Assembly: GCA_945947575.1 (NCBI GenBank)
Contig: CAMEYM010000002.1
Coordinates: 108,175 to 172,174 of the forward strand
Reading direction: 5' to 3'
Origin: Rhizobium sp. Q54
GTDB lineage: Bacteria; Pseudomonadota; Alphaproteobacteria; UBA2966; CAIVPW01
DNA: 64,000 nt
The notes under the pieces are model-generated. The model ran no database searches. It was not told where the DNA came from and was given only the letters and a program-made list of their open reading frames with translations. This document shows, one piece after another, positions 1 through 9,615 of the stretch. The translations under genes and the position numbers were made by a program. Positions within the stretch are counted from its first letter, which is position 1; each line of letters starts with the position of its first letter.

Positions 1-2
1 TC

Positions 3-443
3 GACCTCGGGCCGTGGAACAACTTCGTCGATGGCAGTAATGGACAGGAGCAGGTGGACCTCCTGCTGGGCGTGCTGACCGTCGTGCTGGTCCTGGCGCT
101 TTGGGGCGATACGCCCGCTCCGCAGGCTAGCGCGCCTTCGGCGCGACGTGCGCGCGGTGGCCGCATTGCCACCCTCGGGGCCGTGGCGGCGACCGGCGCG
201 TGGGCGGCGCTGCAGATCGCCACATGGTGGGTACCGTACGTCCAGGGCGCGACGCCCGCGTGGCAGCGCACCTATGCGCGCTGGTTCGCGGACAACGTGC
301 AGGTGCTGCCCGGGGAGGCGACGCACCTGCCGCCGGATGCGAACCATCTGGTGCTACACGTCCTCATCGCCGTGGCGTTCGTGTTGTCGCTGATCGCGGC
401 GCGCGCGGCGCGCGGCTCTAGTCGTCCGCTTCGCCGACGCTGA
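3..443 (+). CDS. Hypothetical membrane protein, 5' end outside window
   Basis: Open frame runs in from the window edge (DLGPWNNFVDGSNGQEQVDLLLGVLTVVLVLALW...), with predicted hydrophobic segments and stop at 443. Confidence 0.6.
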   Translation, partial: DLGPWNNFVDGSNGQEQVDLLLGVLTVVLVLALWGDTPAPQASAPSARRARGGRIATLGAVAATGAWAALQIATWWVPYVQGATPAWQRTYARWFADNVQVLPGEATHLPPDANHLVLHVLIAVAFVLSLIAARAARGSSRPLRRR

Positions 444-999
444 AGCCCTCGCGGCGCCATGCGTCGCGCAGCGCATCTTCGAGCTCGGAATCGCGGCGCT
501 GCTGCGTCAGCCGCGCGATGGATTGCTGGCGCCGCTCCTCGTGCGCCGCTGCGTGTTGCTGTACCGCGAACGACAGGGCTTGGCGCTCGAACAGGCGCAC
601 CAGCCCCTGCCCTTCGCTCGGCGACAAGTCGCCGGCAGCGACCAGGTTGGTGACCTGCATGGTGGCTGCATGGGCGTCGTCGCGCGTCGCGATGTCCGGC
701 AGCGCCGCATCGACGGTCGCCTGACGGCGCGGCGGCACGACGCGATCAAGACACAGGCGCAGGGCGGTGACGTTGCCGTTCACGGCGAGCTCGATCGCCT
801 TGCGCAGCAGCGCTTCGGCGTTCTCGGCGAGGAGAGCGTCGGCCATTGCATTGACCTTGTTGCGCGTGCCCTTCGCCTTGCCGGGGTTGCCCTTCTGGAA
901 GGGCCGCCCCCGCGCAAAATGCGCGGGATTACGCGGCGTGTCGGCGGAGTCCGGCGGCGGCGGCGCGACGACGGCTGACGAGACGGATTCTGTCGGCAT
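418..999 (-). CDS. DUF5681-like domain protein (FARGRPFQKGNPGKAKGTRNK motif)
   Basis: ORF 418..1251 trimmed to MPTESVSSAVV start; 'GRPFQKGNPGKAKGTRNK' is characteristic of DUF5681. Confidence 0.75.
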   Translation of the reverse strand: MPTESVSSAVVAPPPPDSADTPRNPAHFARGRPFQKGNPGKAKGTRNKVNAMADALLAENAEALLRKAIELAVNGNVTALRLCLDRVVPPRRQATVDAALPDIATRDDAHAATMQVTNLVAAGDLSPSEGQGLVRLFERQALSFAVQQHAAAHEERRQQSIARLTQQRRDSELEDALRDAWRREGFSVGEADD

Positions 1000-1284
1000 G
1001 GCTTGCTCCTGAGCCCTGGTGGGGTTGATGCGCAATGTACTACGTAACGTATCTGTTGTCAACACATTTGGTATCCGGGGGCGGCACGCGCGTTTGAGCG
1101 ATGGGTCATCATCGGCAACTGCGCGCCGCGATCCCTCGGCGTGTTCGACTCGAATGGCAGCAGCGTCACCCTGCGCGAGGCGCCGCGCGATGCAGCCGTC
1201 ACGTTGGCGATCAGCGTCGCGCCGCCGGGTGGTTCGCCGACGGGGCCTCACCCTGCCCTCTACCCGTGCGGGGGGGAGGGTTCT

Positions 1285-2709
1285 TCAGTCCTTGTCGTCG
1301 TACGGGTTGGTGCGCGAGCTCTTGCGGACGCCCATTCGGATGGGAACGCCGGGGAGCTTGAAGGCGCTGCGCAGGTCGTTGACGGCGTAGCGCACGTAGG
1401 AATCCGGCAGGTCGCCCGGCTTGCTGCTGAACAGCGCAAAGGTCGGCGGCCGCGCGCTGACTTGGGTCATGTAGCGAATGCGGATGCGGCGGCGGTTGAC
1501 CACCGGCGGCGGGTTGGCATTCAGGATTCCTTCCAGCCAGCGGTTGAGCTGGGCGGTCGGGATGCGCGTGTTCCAGCGCTCGTACTGCTTGAGCACCGCC
1601 GGCATCAGCTTGTCCACGGCGTGGCCGGTGAGGCCGGACAGCGGCACGACGGGCACGCCCTGGACCTGGGACAGGGAGTCCTGCAGGCGCTCGTGCAAGG
1701 CGCGCAGGACGGCGCTTGGGTCCTCCACCGCGTCGATCTTGTTGAGCGCGATGACGACGGCGCGGCCCTCGTCGATGGCGAACACCGCTGCCGAAAGGTC
1801 GGCGCGGCCCATCGGCTCGGTCGCGTCGAGAACGAGGATGCATACCTCTGCCAGACCGATGGCGCGGCGCGAGTCCATGCTGGAGAGCTTCTCGAGCGGG
1901 CCGTGCACTTTCTGGGCGCGGCGCATGCCGGCGGTGTCGACGAGCTGCACGGGCTGGCCGCGGTACTCCCAGGCGACGGCGATGGCGTCGCGGGTGAGGC
2001 CGGGTTCGGGGCCGGTGATGACGCGCTCCTCGCCGAGCAGCCGGTTGAGGAGGGTCGACTTGCCGACGTTGGGCTTGCCGACGATGGCGAGGCGCAACGG
2101 ACCGTGGGGCTTCTCGGCGGATTTCTCGACCGGCGCGGCGCCGGCCTCCGGCACGGGTTTCTTGCGGCGGCGCTTCTTCGGCTCCTCGTCGGCGTCCGGA
2201 TCGTAGGGGACGTGCTCGGCGAGCGCGGCGTGCAGGTCGGCGAGGCCTAGACCGTGCTCGGCGGATAGCGACACCGGCTCGCCCAGGCCGAGGGAGAACG
2301 CCTCGTAGAATCCGGCCTCGGACGCTCTGCCTTCGACCTTGTTGGCGACGAGCACGACCGGCTTCTTGGAGGTGCGCACGAGGCGGCCGAAGTCGGCGTC
2401 GGCGGGGGTGATGCCGGTGCGGGCATCCACCACCAGCAGAGCGACGTCGGCGTCGGCGAGCGCGGCCTCGGTCTGCGCCCAGGCGCGCGCCTCGATGCTG
2501 CCGTCGCGGCCGGCCTCGTAGCCGGCGGTGTCGATGACTCGGAAGCGCAAGGGCCCGAGCTTCGCCTCGCCTTCGCGGCGGTCGCGGGTAAGCCCGGGGG
2601 TCTTGTCGACAAGGGCGGCGCGGCGGCCGACCAGACGGTTGAACAGCGTCGACTTGCCGACGTTCGGACGCCCGACGATGGCGACGGTGAACACGTGCTC
2701 CTTGGCCAT
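1285..2709 (-). CDS. der: Ribosome biogenesis GTPase Der (EngA), tandem GTPase domains
   Basis: Two G1 motifs (GRPNVGKST, GKPNVGKST), NKxD motifs and C-terminal KH-like domain. Confidence 0.97.
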   Translation of the reverse strand: MAKEHVFTVAIVGRPNVGKSTLFNRLVGRRAALVDKTPGLTRDRREGEAKLGPLRFRVIDTAGYEAGRDGSIEARAWAQTEAALADADVALLVVDARTGITPADADFGRLVRTSKKPVVLVANKVEGRASEAGFYEAFSLGLGEPVSLSAEHGLGLADLHAALAEHVPYDPDADEEPKKRRRKKPVPEAGAAPVEKSAEKPHGPLRLAIVGKPNVGKSTLLNRLLGEERVITGPEPGLTRDAIAVAWEYRGQPVQLVDTAGMRRAQKVHGPLEKLSSMDSRRAIGLAEVCILVLDATEPMGRADLSAAVFAIDEGRAVVIALNKIDAVEDPSAVLRALHERLQDSLSQVQGVPVVPLSGLTGHAVDKLMPAVLKQYERWNTRIPTAQLNRWLEGILNANPPPVVNRRRIRIRYMTQVSARPPTFALFSSKPGDLPDSYVRYAVNDLRSAFKLPGVPIRMGVRKSSRTNPYDDKD

Positions 2710-2715
2710 GGGAGC

Positions 2716-4056
2716 CTAGCGCAGCGCGTAGATCGTCGCGTTGTCCGTAACGATGTAGAGGGTGCCGTCGGCGACGACCGGCGGCACGGCGACGCCCCCG
2801 GACACGCGGAAGGTGCCGAGCACGTTGCCGGTGTAGGGGGACAAGGCGACGACGTTGCCGGTGCTGGAGCCGAGCAACAAGCGGTCGCCGGCCAGTACCG
2901 GGCCGTACCAATGGATCGGATCGCGGCGGCGCGCGGCGTCTTCGTAGCGCGCCAGGGCATGCACCCAGTGGATGCCGCCGCCGTCGCGCGCCATGGCGAC
3001 GACTTCGGCGGACGTGGTGACGAGGAAAATGTACTCACCCGCCACCCACGGCGTTTGCACGCCGGCGAGATCCTGTTCCCACACGCGCTCGCCGGTGATG
3101 ATGTCGATGGCGGCGAAGGTGCCGGCGTGGCTGACGGCATAGACACGGCCGCGGTCGGCCACCGGCAGGCCGGCGATGTCGCTGATGTCGGCGAGCGCGA
3201 CCAGGCGGCCGGTGCGCGTCAGGGCGTCGGCCCACGTCTCGCGGCCGTTGTCGGCGCGCAGTGCGACGAGCTCGCCGGACGTATAGGGCGCCAGCACGAG
3301 GCCGGAGACGACGGCCGGGCTGGCGCCGTTGACGAGGCCGGCAACCTCCTGGATGCCGACGTGGGTCCACACGGTGTCGCCGGTCTCGATGGACAGGGCG
3401 TGCAGCTCGTTGTGCTGGCTCAGCACGAAGGCGCGGCCGCCGCTGATGGTGGGAGCGCCGCGCAGGGGCGAGCCGATGCGGCGCGTCCACAGCATCTCGC
3501 CGTTGTCCGAGCGCAGGGCAAGGACGTCGCCGTAGCCGGTGGCGACATAGAGGACGTCGGCGTCGAGGGCCACGCCGCCGCCGATGGCGCCACGCTCCTC
3601 GCGTGCCGGCACGACGTCGGCGCGCCAGACGCGGCCGCCGTCGGTGACACGGAACGCGCTGACCGTGCCGGCGGCGTCCATGGTGAAGACCATGCCGTTG
3701 CCGACCACCGGCACCGTGGTGACCTTGCGGTCGCGGTTGGCGCCGACGCCAATGCTCTCGCTCCAGCGCGTCGCGATCTGATCGGCGAGCGTGAGATGGT
3801 GCATGGCGTGGGTCGGGTGACCGCCCGGCTGCGACCAATCGGGGTTGCGGTAGGGCGCCGGCAGGCGGATGTCGACGCGGGCGAGGGCGGGATCCGGCGC
3901 CAGCGCATCTTCGAGGGTCAGCACCGACAGGCGCGCGCCGGGCAGCGGCGCCCCGTCGGTGCCGGAGAACATGTCGCCGAGCCAGGTGCACGCGCCGAGC
4001 GCGAACACCAGCGCCAAGGCGCCCAGGCGGACGAGGGCGGCGCGCTTAGACGCCAA
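2716..4056 (-). CDS. bamB: Outer membrane assembly factor BamB-like PQQ/beta-propeller lipoprotein
   Basis: Lipobox-like LGAC, PQQ-like repeats, located between der and a TPR gene; start inferred at TTG 4056. Confidence 0.85.
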   Translation of the reverse strand: MASKRAALVRLGALALVFALGACTWLGDMFSGTDGAPLPGARLSVLTLEDALAPDPALARVDIRLPAPYRNPDWSQPGGHPTHAMHHLTLADQIATRWSESIGVGANRDRKVTTVPVVGNGMVFTMDAAGTVSAFRVTDGGRVWRADVVPAREERGAIGGGVALDADVLYVATGYGDVLALRSDNGEMLWTRRIGSPLRGAPTISGGRAFVLSQHNELHALSIETGDTVWTHVGIQEVAGLVNGASPAVVSGLVLAPYTSGELVALRADNGRETWADALTRTGRLVALADISDIAGLPVADRGRVYAVSHAGTFAAIDIITGERVWEQDLAGVQTPWVAGEYIFLVTTSAEVVAMARDGGGIHWVHALARYEDAARRRDPIHWYGPVLAGDRLLLGSSTGNVVALSPYTGNVLGTFRVSGGVAVPPVVADGTLYIVTDNATIYALR

Positions 4057-4690
4057 GGGCGGCCAACATTTCTGCGGCGCGCGCGCGCACGCCCTGGGGC
4101 GTGGCGGCGTCGTCCGCGAGCTTGGTGAAGTAGTCGCGCGCCGTCGCGGCGTCATTGGCGCGCAGGGCGGCAAGCGCCAGGAGTTCGCGGGCAGCGAAGC
4201 GCCAGGGGCTCGTCTCGAGAACGAGCCCGGCCAGGCGGCGCTCGAGGGTGGGGCGATCGGCGGTGTCGACGAGGTTCTGCGCGGCGAGCAGCGTCGCGAG
4301 GTCGCGCAGGGTCTGGTCCACCGAAGTGTCGGCCGACACCGCATCGTAGATGCTGACCGCTTCGCGGCGGTCACCGGCGACGACGAGAGCGGAGGCGCGC
4401 TGCAGGCGGGCCAGCGTGACGTAGCCGGGTCCCGCCTCGGCCTCGAATTGCTCGAGCATGGCGATGGCGGCACCGCTCTGGCCGCGCGCGGCAATCTGGG
4501 CGGCGGCCATGTAGCGCTCGCCGTCCGCTTCGTTCTGGGTACGCTGCCAGTTGGTCCAGCCCTGCCACACGGCGGTGACGACGACCACGCCGACGGCGGC
4601 GCCGATCAGCAAGCGGCCGTACTTGTCCCAGAGCTTCTGGAAGGACTCGCTGCGGAGGTCTTCGTCGACCTCGCGGAAGATGTCGGACAC
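4046..4690 (-). CDS. Membrane-anchored tetratricopeptide repeat protein (YfgM/TPR_21 type)
   Basis: MSDIFREVDEDLRSESFQKLWDKYGRLLIGAAVGVVVV N-terminal anchor plus TPR-like helices, next to bamB/der. Confidence 0.85.
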   Translation of the reverse strand: MSDIFREVDEDLRSESFQKLWDKYGRLLIGAAVGVVVVTAVWQGWTNWQRTQNEADGERYMAAAQIAARGQSGAAIAMLEQFEAEAGPGYVTLARLQRASALVVAGDRREAVSIYDAVSADTSVDQTLRDLATLLAAQNLVDTADRPTLERRLAGLVLETSPWRFAARELLALAALRANDAATARDYFTKLADDAATPQGVRARAAEMLAALGV

Positions 4691-4710
4691 GGCGTTTCCC
4701 TACTGTGGGG

Positions 4711-5334
4711 TTATCGGCGCGCGGGCGCGCCGGTGCGCGCCCTTCCGCCGGAGGCGGGCTCATCGCCCGACGGCGCGACGCTAGACTCGCGCCACTTGAT
4801 GGAGCAGCCCATGCTCGGAATCTGATCGGCCGGGCCCTTGCCGGTGTTGGCGACTTGCATCATGGCCTCGAACAACTCGCGGCGCGCGCTGGGGGCAGCG
4901 GCTTCCTTCTTGGATTCGTCGAGGCGGCCGCGGTACTGGAGCTCGAGCTTGGCGTTGAAGCCGAAGAAGTCGGGCGTGCAGACGGCGTCGTACTTGCGGC
5001 CGATGTCCTGGCTGGGGTCGATCACGTACGGGAACGGGAAGTTCTTCTCGCTCGCCCAGCGCTGCATGTCCTCGTAGGAGTCTTCCGGGTACTGGGCCGC
5101 GTCGTTGACGTTGATGGCGATGACGCCGATGCCCTTGGCGATGAGATCGCGCGTGTCGCGGACGATGCGATCGATCACCGCCTTCACATACGGGCAGTGG
5201 TTGCACATGAAGATGACGAGGGTGCCGTTCGGCCCCTTCACGTCTGCGAGGCGATAGCGCTTGCCGTCAACCCCGAGCAGGTTGAAGTCGACCGCCTTCC
5301 AGCCAAAGTCGCAGATGGGAGTAGTTACCGCCAT
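4711..5334 (-). CDS. Thioredoxin-like family protein (AhpC/TSA-type redoxin)
   Basis: TLVIFMCNHCPYVKAVIDR motif; start MAVTTPICDFGWKAVDF. Confidence 0.85.
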   Translation of the reverse strand: MAVTTPICDFGWKAVDFNLLGVDGKRYRLADVKGPNGTLVIFMCNHCPYVKAVIDRIVRDTRDLIAKGIGVIAINVNDAAQYPEDSYEDMQRWASEKNFPFPYVIDPSQDIGRKYDAVCTPDFFGFNAKLELQYRGRLDESKKEAAAPSARRELFEAMMQVANTGKGPADQIPSMGCSIKWRESSVAPSGDEPASGGRARTGAPARR

Positions 5335-5414
5335 TGGGTTTCGGTACGGCTTTCCGCCCCGGCTGGCAAGGAGTTTAGGGCCTGGGATCGGCCCCGAGCC
5401 CGGGGCATGACAAA

Positions 5415-5435
5415 GCCCGCGCCGATGACGCGGGC
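5415..5435 (-). terminator. Hairpin terminator downstream of rpsU
   Basis: Perfect GCCCGCG-7nt-CGCGGGC stem followed on the minus strand by TTTG. Confidence 0.6.
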
Positions 5436-5482
5436 CTGGGTTGTCATGGTGCCGCGCCGGTGGGCGCGGCCTCGGGACGAGA

Positions 5483-5683
5483 CTACTGGGTGCTGGCGCG
5501 CTTGCGGGCGAGCTTGCGCTGACGGCGCAGAGCCTCGGCAATCTTGCGGACGCGCTTCTCGGAGGGCTTCTCGTAGGCCCGGCGCATCTTCATCTCGCGC
5601 CAGACGCCCTCACGCTGCATCTTCTTCTTGAGGGCTCGCAGAGCCTGATCGACGTTATTGTCGCGAACGATAACTTGGACCAC
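5483..5683 (-). CDS. rpsU: 30S ribosomal protein S21
   Basis: [49 protein letters not shown] start at 5683. Confidence 0.96.
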   Translation of the reverse strand: MVQVIVRDNNVDQALRALKKKMQREGVWREMKMRRAYEKPSEKRVRKIAEALRRQRKLARKRASTQ

Positions 5684-5883
5684 TAGGGCTTGACCTCCTC
5701 GGTCGTGCGGTGAGCGCGCCTCCCCGGCGCGACGCCGGGCAAACACCAGTGGGACCACCGCTGGCGACGCGCGGAGATAGCAGGTTCAGGGCGGATAGTC
5801 CAGGAGCGCACGGGGGTTGGCACCGGCGGGCCCAGCCCCCGGAGAACCGGCCGTATCCCTGCCCTTTGCCAGCCGCCTCCGGC

Positions 5884-6282
5884 CTAGTGCTGGGACGTGT
5901 AGGGCTTGAGGAAGTTGCGGGAGACGCGACCCCCGATGATCGTGCTGAACAGGTACGTCGCCAGCACGACGGGCACGCCGACGACACCGAATAGCCAGGC
6001 CGGACGCGCGCCGATCAGCGCGACGATGACGATGCCGCCGATGAGGCCGAACACCCAGCCGGCGACGGCGGAAAAACTGCCGACTCGCTTGACGTCGTCG
6101 GCGGGGATCAGGCCGCCACCGAACTTGGTCGGGTCGCCCACCGGCGCGGCGGCCCCTGCCTTCGGCGCCGCCTTGGCGGCGGGAGCGTGGCCTTTGTCGG
6201 CGTGCGCCTTGTCGGCATGTGCCTTGTCCGCCGGCGGCTTGTCGGCGTGACCCTTGTCGTGGCCGGCGTGTGCCTTGTCCAT
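5884..6282 (-). CDS. Small membrane protein with His/Lys/Asp-rich repetitive N-terminus
   Basis: MDKAHAGHDKGHADKPPADKAHADKAHADKGHA... followed by two hydrophobic segments. Confidence 0.75.
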   Translation of the reverse strand: MDKAHAGHDKGHADKPPADKAHADKAHADKGHAPAAKAAPKAGAAAPVGDPTKFGGGLIPADDVKRVGSFSAVAGWVFGLIGGIVIVALIGARPAWLFGVVGVPVVLATYLFSTIIGGRVSRNFLKPYTSQH

Positions 6283-6370
6283 CGTGTGTTCTCCCCGTCT
6301 CGTCAGAGTATCCCATGGCCCCGGCGAAAAGCGTGGCTTCGGTCACACCTTCCCGGGAAGGAAGGGCGCT

Positions 6371-6991
6371 TCAGGCCGGATAGGCCTTCGCCGAAACGTT
6401 GATATCGCCGCAGTCCTGCAGGGAAGTCGGATGGCCCGGGTCGAGGCCATCAACCAGGTGCCAGACCCCGTCGGCGAACGATACCGCGACCGGATGAACC
6501 ACGCGCTGCCGCGGCGACCCCGCGCGGATGCGCACGACGCGGCGGTCCTTGATGGCCAGTGCGAGGGCGGCGATGCGAGGGTCCGGATCCGCATCGGTAG
6601 GCGCGGCAAAGCGATACCAAGAGCGCGCCTGGTCGATGGTGGCGCGCACGCCGTCGGGAAACGATTCCAGCATCTTGCTGCGCGCGCGGGCGCCGGCGGC
6701 GCCCAGGCCGAGCGCATCGAGCTCCGGCAGCGGGCGCGTCAGGATGACGGCCATGGCTTCGGCCTCGTCGGTAGCGAGACCGGTTAGACGGGTGCGGTAG
6801 CGGAAGCCGAGCTCGATGCCGCCCTGGTTGCCTTGGGTGACGATGATGGGCAGGCCCGCCTCGGTGAGCGCATCGACGTCACGCAGGATCGTGCGCGGCA
6901 CGACCTCTAGCTCCTGGGCGAGCTGGGCGCTGGTCATGCGGCCGCGGTTCTGCAGGAGCAGCAGCATGCGCAGCAGGCGCGACGCCCTCAT
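6371..6991 (-). CDS. YafY/WYL-domain HTH transcriptional regulator
   Basis: N-terminal HTH (RLLRMLLLLQNRGRMTSAQLAQELEVVPRTILRDVDALTEAG) with WYL-like C-terminal part. Confidence 0.9.
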   Translation of the reverse strand: MRASRLLRMLLLLQNRGRMTSAQLAQELEVVPRTILRDVDALTEAGLPIIVTQGNQGGIELGFRYRTRLTGLATDEAEAMAVILTRPLPELDALGLGAAGARARSKMLESFPDGVRATIDQARSWYRFAAPTDADPDPRIAALALAIKDRRVVRIRAGSPRQRVVHPVAVSFADGVWHLVDGLDPGHPTSLQDCGDINVSAKAYPA

Positions 6992-7000
6992 GGGTCAAAT

Positions 7001-7017
7001 ATGACATAAGATGTCAT
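7001..7017. promoter_or_regulatory. Palindrome ATGACAT-AAG-ATGTCAT in divergent intergenic region
   Basis: Perfect 7-3-7 inverted repeat between WYL regulator and SRPBCC gene. Confidence 0.7.
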
Positions 7018-7060
7018 ACTATGTGTGCGAAGGACGGAGGCGGCAAAGGGGGCCGCCGCC

Positions 7061-7477
7061 ATGAAGTTCTTCGAAGTCCGGCAAGACATCCAGGCGCCGC
7101 CCGAGCGGGTATGGGCGATCCTGACCGACGCGCGCAAGCTGGTGGCGGGCGGCATGGGGCTGAACCGCATCGACGGCACCATCACAGTCGGTGCGCGCAT
7201 CAAGGTGTGGGCGGAGAGCGCGCCCAACCGCGCCTTCCCGGTGCGCGTCGTCGAGATGAAGCCGGCATCGCGCATGGTATGGCGCGGCGGCATGCCGCTC
7301 GGACTGTTCACGGGCGAACGCCAATACAACCTGACCCCGACGCGCGACGGCACGGCGTTTCATATGCGCGAGGAGTTCACGGGCCCGCTGGCGCCGCTGA
7401 TCGGCAAGAGCATTCCCGACCTCACTCCATATTTCGACAAGTTCGCGCGCGGCCTGAAGGCTGCGGCGGAAAGGTAG
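7061..7477 (+). CDS. SRPBCC/START-like domain protein
   Basis: MKFFEVRQDIQAPPERVWAILTDARKL... typical of polyketide cyclase/SRPBCC family. Confidence 0.85.
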   Translation: MKFFEVRQDIQAPPERVWAILTDARKLVAGGMGLNRIDGTITVGARIKVWAESAPNRAFPVRVVEMKPASRMVWRGGMPLGLFTGERQYNLTPTRDGTAFHMREEFTGPLAPLIGKSIPDLTPYFDKFARGLKAAAER

Positions 7478-7482
7478 CGACG

Positions 7483-7920
7483 ATGGCCACCAAGAAAGCG
7501 GCGAAGAACGCGGTCACCTACGGCGACGGCACGGCGGACGATCCGTGGCTGCTCAAGACGCCATCCCTGTCGTCGGACTATCAGGCATGGCGGGACGAGA
7601 CGCTCGATCCGCCCGCCCTGGTGGTGCAGGTGGGCTCCACCAAGCTGTCCTACCAGCTGCGCTGTCTCGACGACCTGTTGGCCATGCTGAAGAAGCACGG
7701 CGACTGGGTGGCGCTCGGCAATGCCGACGAAGGCAAGCCGGTGAAGCCCGGCACCGTCGAGGCATGGGCGAGGGATGCGAAGAATCCGGTCGGCGGCTAC
7801 TACGGCTTGCGCAAAGGGTATCGCGGGCGCTTCGCCAACTACGTGACGCCGGTGCTGGAGCAACTCGGATTGGCGGAGTTGGAGCACAACGCCAAGGACA
7901 ACCGGGTCCGCGCCAAGTAG
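7483..7920 (+). CDS. Conserved hypothetical protein
   Basis: 146-codon ORF MATKKAAKNAVTYGDGTADDPWLLKTPSLSSDYQAWRDE... Confidence 0.75.
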   Translation: MATKKAAKNAVTYGDGTADDPWLLKTPSLSSDYQAWRDETLDPPALVVQVGSTKLSYQLRCLDDLLAMLKKHGDWVALGNADEGKPVKPGTVEAWARDAKNPVGGYYGLRKGYRGRFANYVTPVLEQLGLAELEHNAKDNRVRAK

Positions 7921-7977
7921 CACTTCCGGCGCGGATGCGAGAGGATGGCGCCCTCGGGATCGGGGACGGGGGGAGCG

Positions 7978-8466
7978 ATGACGAAGAAGATGGAGGTGGT
8001 GCCGCCGGGGTACACGGCGGTGACACCGTGGGTCGTCGGCCAGGACACCGACGGCTTGATGACGTTCCTGGCGGCCGCGTTCGGCGCCGAGGAAGAGTCG
8101 CGCATCGCCGCGCCGGACGGGCGCATCGGCCACGCCGAGATGCGCATCGGCGACGCCATGGTGCTGATGTTCGACGCACCCGAGGACTGGCCGGCGACGC
8201 CCGCCTTCCTGCGCCTCTACGTTCCCGACGCCGACGCGGCCGTGTACAGCGCCATCAACGCCGGCGCCACGCTGATCACCAAGGTCACGCTGCTGTCGTT
8301 CGGCGACCGCGTCGGGCGCGTGCGCGACCCGTTCGGCAACGTCTACTGGATCCAGCAGCGCGTCGAGAACGTGAGCGGTGCGGAGATGCTGCGGCGCTGG
8401 GACAGCCCCAAGTGGCAGGAAGCGATGAACTACGTGCAGGCGAGCTTGAAGAAGGCGGTGCGTTAG
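7978..8466 (+). CDS. VOC (glyoxalase/PhnB-like) family protein
   Basis: VVPPGYTAVTPWVVGQDTDGLMTFLAAAFGAEE... DPFGNVYWIQQRVENV. Confidence 0.88.
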   Translation: MTKKMEVVPPGYTAVTPWVVGQDTDGLMTFLAAAFGAEEESRIAAPDGRIGHAEMRIGDAMVLMFDAPEDWPATPAFLRLYVPDADAAVYSAINAGATLITKVTLLSFGDRVGRVRDPFGNVYWIQQRVENVSGAEMLRRWDSPKWQEAMNYVQASLKKAVR

Positions 8467-8468
8467 AC

Positions 8469-9179
8469 ATGACCGATCGGCGCGTCACGGCCGTCTGCGC
8501 GATCGCGCTTGCGATCGCGTTCAACGTGCCGTTCACCATCCTCGGCACTACCTACGACTACCCGGACATCCTGCGCCGGCCGGCGGGCGAAGCACTCGAT
8601 CTGTTCGCCGCGGGCGGCGCGTCGCTGATCCTGACCTGGCATGCGTTCGCGCTGACCGCGCTCGCGTTCGCGCCGATGGCGATCGCCCTGTCGCTGACGC
8701 GCGAGCGCGTGGCGACGCGACCCATGCTCGCCGTCGGCGCCGCGATCCTCGGCGCGCTGGCGGGCTTCGCCCAGGCGATCGGGTTGTGGCGCTGGGTGTT
8801 CGTCGTTCCGGGACTGGCGCGCGCGCATGCCGACGCTGCAGCCACTGCCGACGCCAAGCTGGCAGCCGAACGCGCTTTCGATGTCCTCAATCAGTACGGC
8901 GGCGTGGCGATCGGCGAGCACCTGGGGCAGCTGCTCACCGCGGCGTTCATCGTGACGCTGGCGCTGTTGCAGCGCGGCGAGGGCAACCGCAAGACCGCGT
9001 GGACCGGATTCGCGGCCGGCGCCGCCATCACCGTCGGCACGGGCGAAGGCCTGGCCATCGCGTTGGGTCGCTCGGGCGAGACGTTCGGCCTGATTACCAT
9101 CGCCGGATTCGCCGGCCTGACCGTGTGGCTGATCGCGACCGGAGTCGGACTCCTGCGACGGCAATACCCGAGCGCTTGA
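8469..9179 (+). CDS. DUF4386-like multi-pass membrane protein
   Basis: Multiple hydrophobic segments; ILGTTYDYPDILRRPAGEALDLFAAGGASLILTWHAFAL. Confidence 0.75.
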   Translation: MTDRRVTAVCAIALAIAFNVPFTILGTTYDYPDILRRPAGEALDLFAAGGASLILTWHAFALTALAFAPMAIALSLTRERVATRPMLAVGAAILGALAGFAQAIGLWRWVFVVPGLARAHADAAATADAKLAAERAFDVLNQYGGVAIGEHLGQLLTAAFIVTLALLQRGEGNRKTAWTGFAAGAAITVGTGEGLAIALGRSGETFGLITIAGFAGLTVWLIATGVGLLRRQYPSA

Positions 9180-9193
9180 CGCGCCTCGCGCCG

Positions 9194-9577
9194 CTAACCG
9201 CGCTTCTTCAGCGTCAGCTCGATCTCGATCTTCATCTTGGGATCGGACAGCGCCGCTTCCATCATCGTGATGGCGGGGCGCACGGTGCCGAGGTACTTGC
9301 CCATCGTCGGCCAGCACGACTCGAAGTCGGCGGCTTTCGGCAGGATGTAGACGCAGCGCACGACGTCGGCGAACGCGAAGCCGGCCTGGTCGAGGGCGGC
9401 CTTGATGTTGACGAACGCCTGCTCGGTTTGCGCGACGACGTTGTCAGAGATGGTCTTCTTCGCATAGTCGAAGCCGGTGGTGCCGGACATCCACATCCAG
9501 TCGCCGTCAACGACGGCGCGGCTGTAGCCGATCTTCTGCTCGAACTCGGAACCGGATGAGATAAGCTTGCGAGGCAT
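9194..9577 (-). CDS. RidA family protein
   Basis: MPRKLISSGSEFEQKIGYSRAVVDGDWMWMSGTTGFDY...VVRCVYILPKAADFESCWPTMGKYL. Confidence 0.9.
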   Translation of the reverse strand: MPRKLISSGSEFEQKIGYSRAVVDGDWMWMSGTTGFDYAKKTISDNVVAQTEQAFVNIKAALDQAGFAFADVVRCVYILPKAADFESCWPTMGKYLGTVRPAITMMEAALSDPKMKIEIELTLKKRG

Positions 9578-9615
9578 AGGCGAGTCGATCCTTCCCCATC
9601 TAAACGAGCACCGGC

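Noticed and set aside
1211-2911. 566-aa Arg-rich minus-strand ORF overlapping der
   Set aside because: Out-of-frame translation of der; Arg/Pro-rich without domains.
2695-4128. 477-aa plus-strand ORF opposite bamB
   Set aside because: Antisense shadow ORF.
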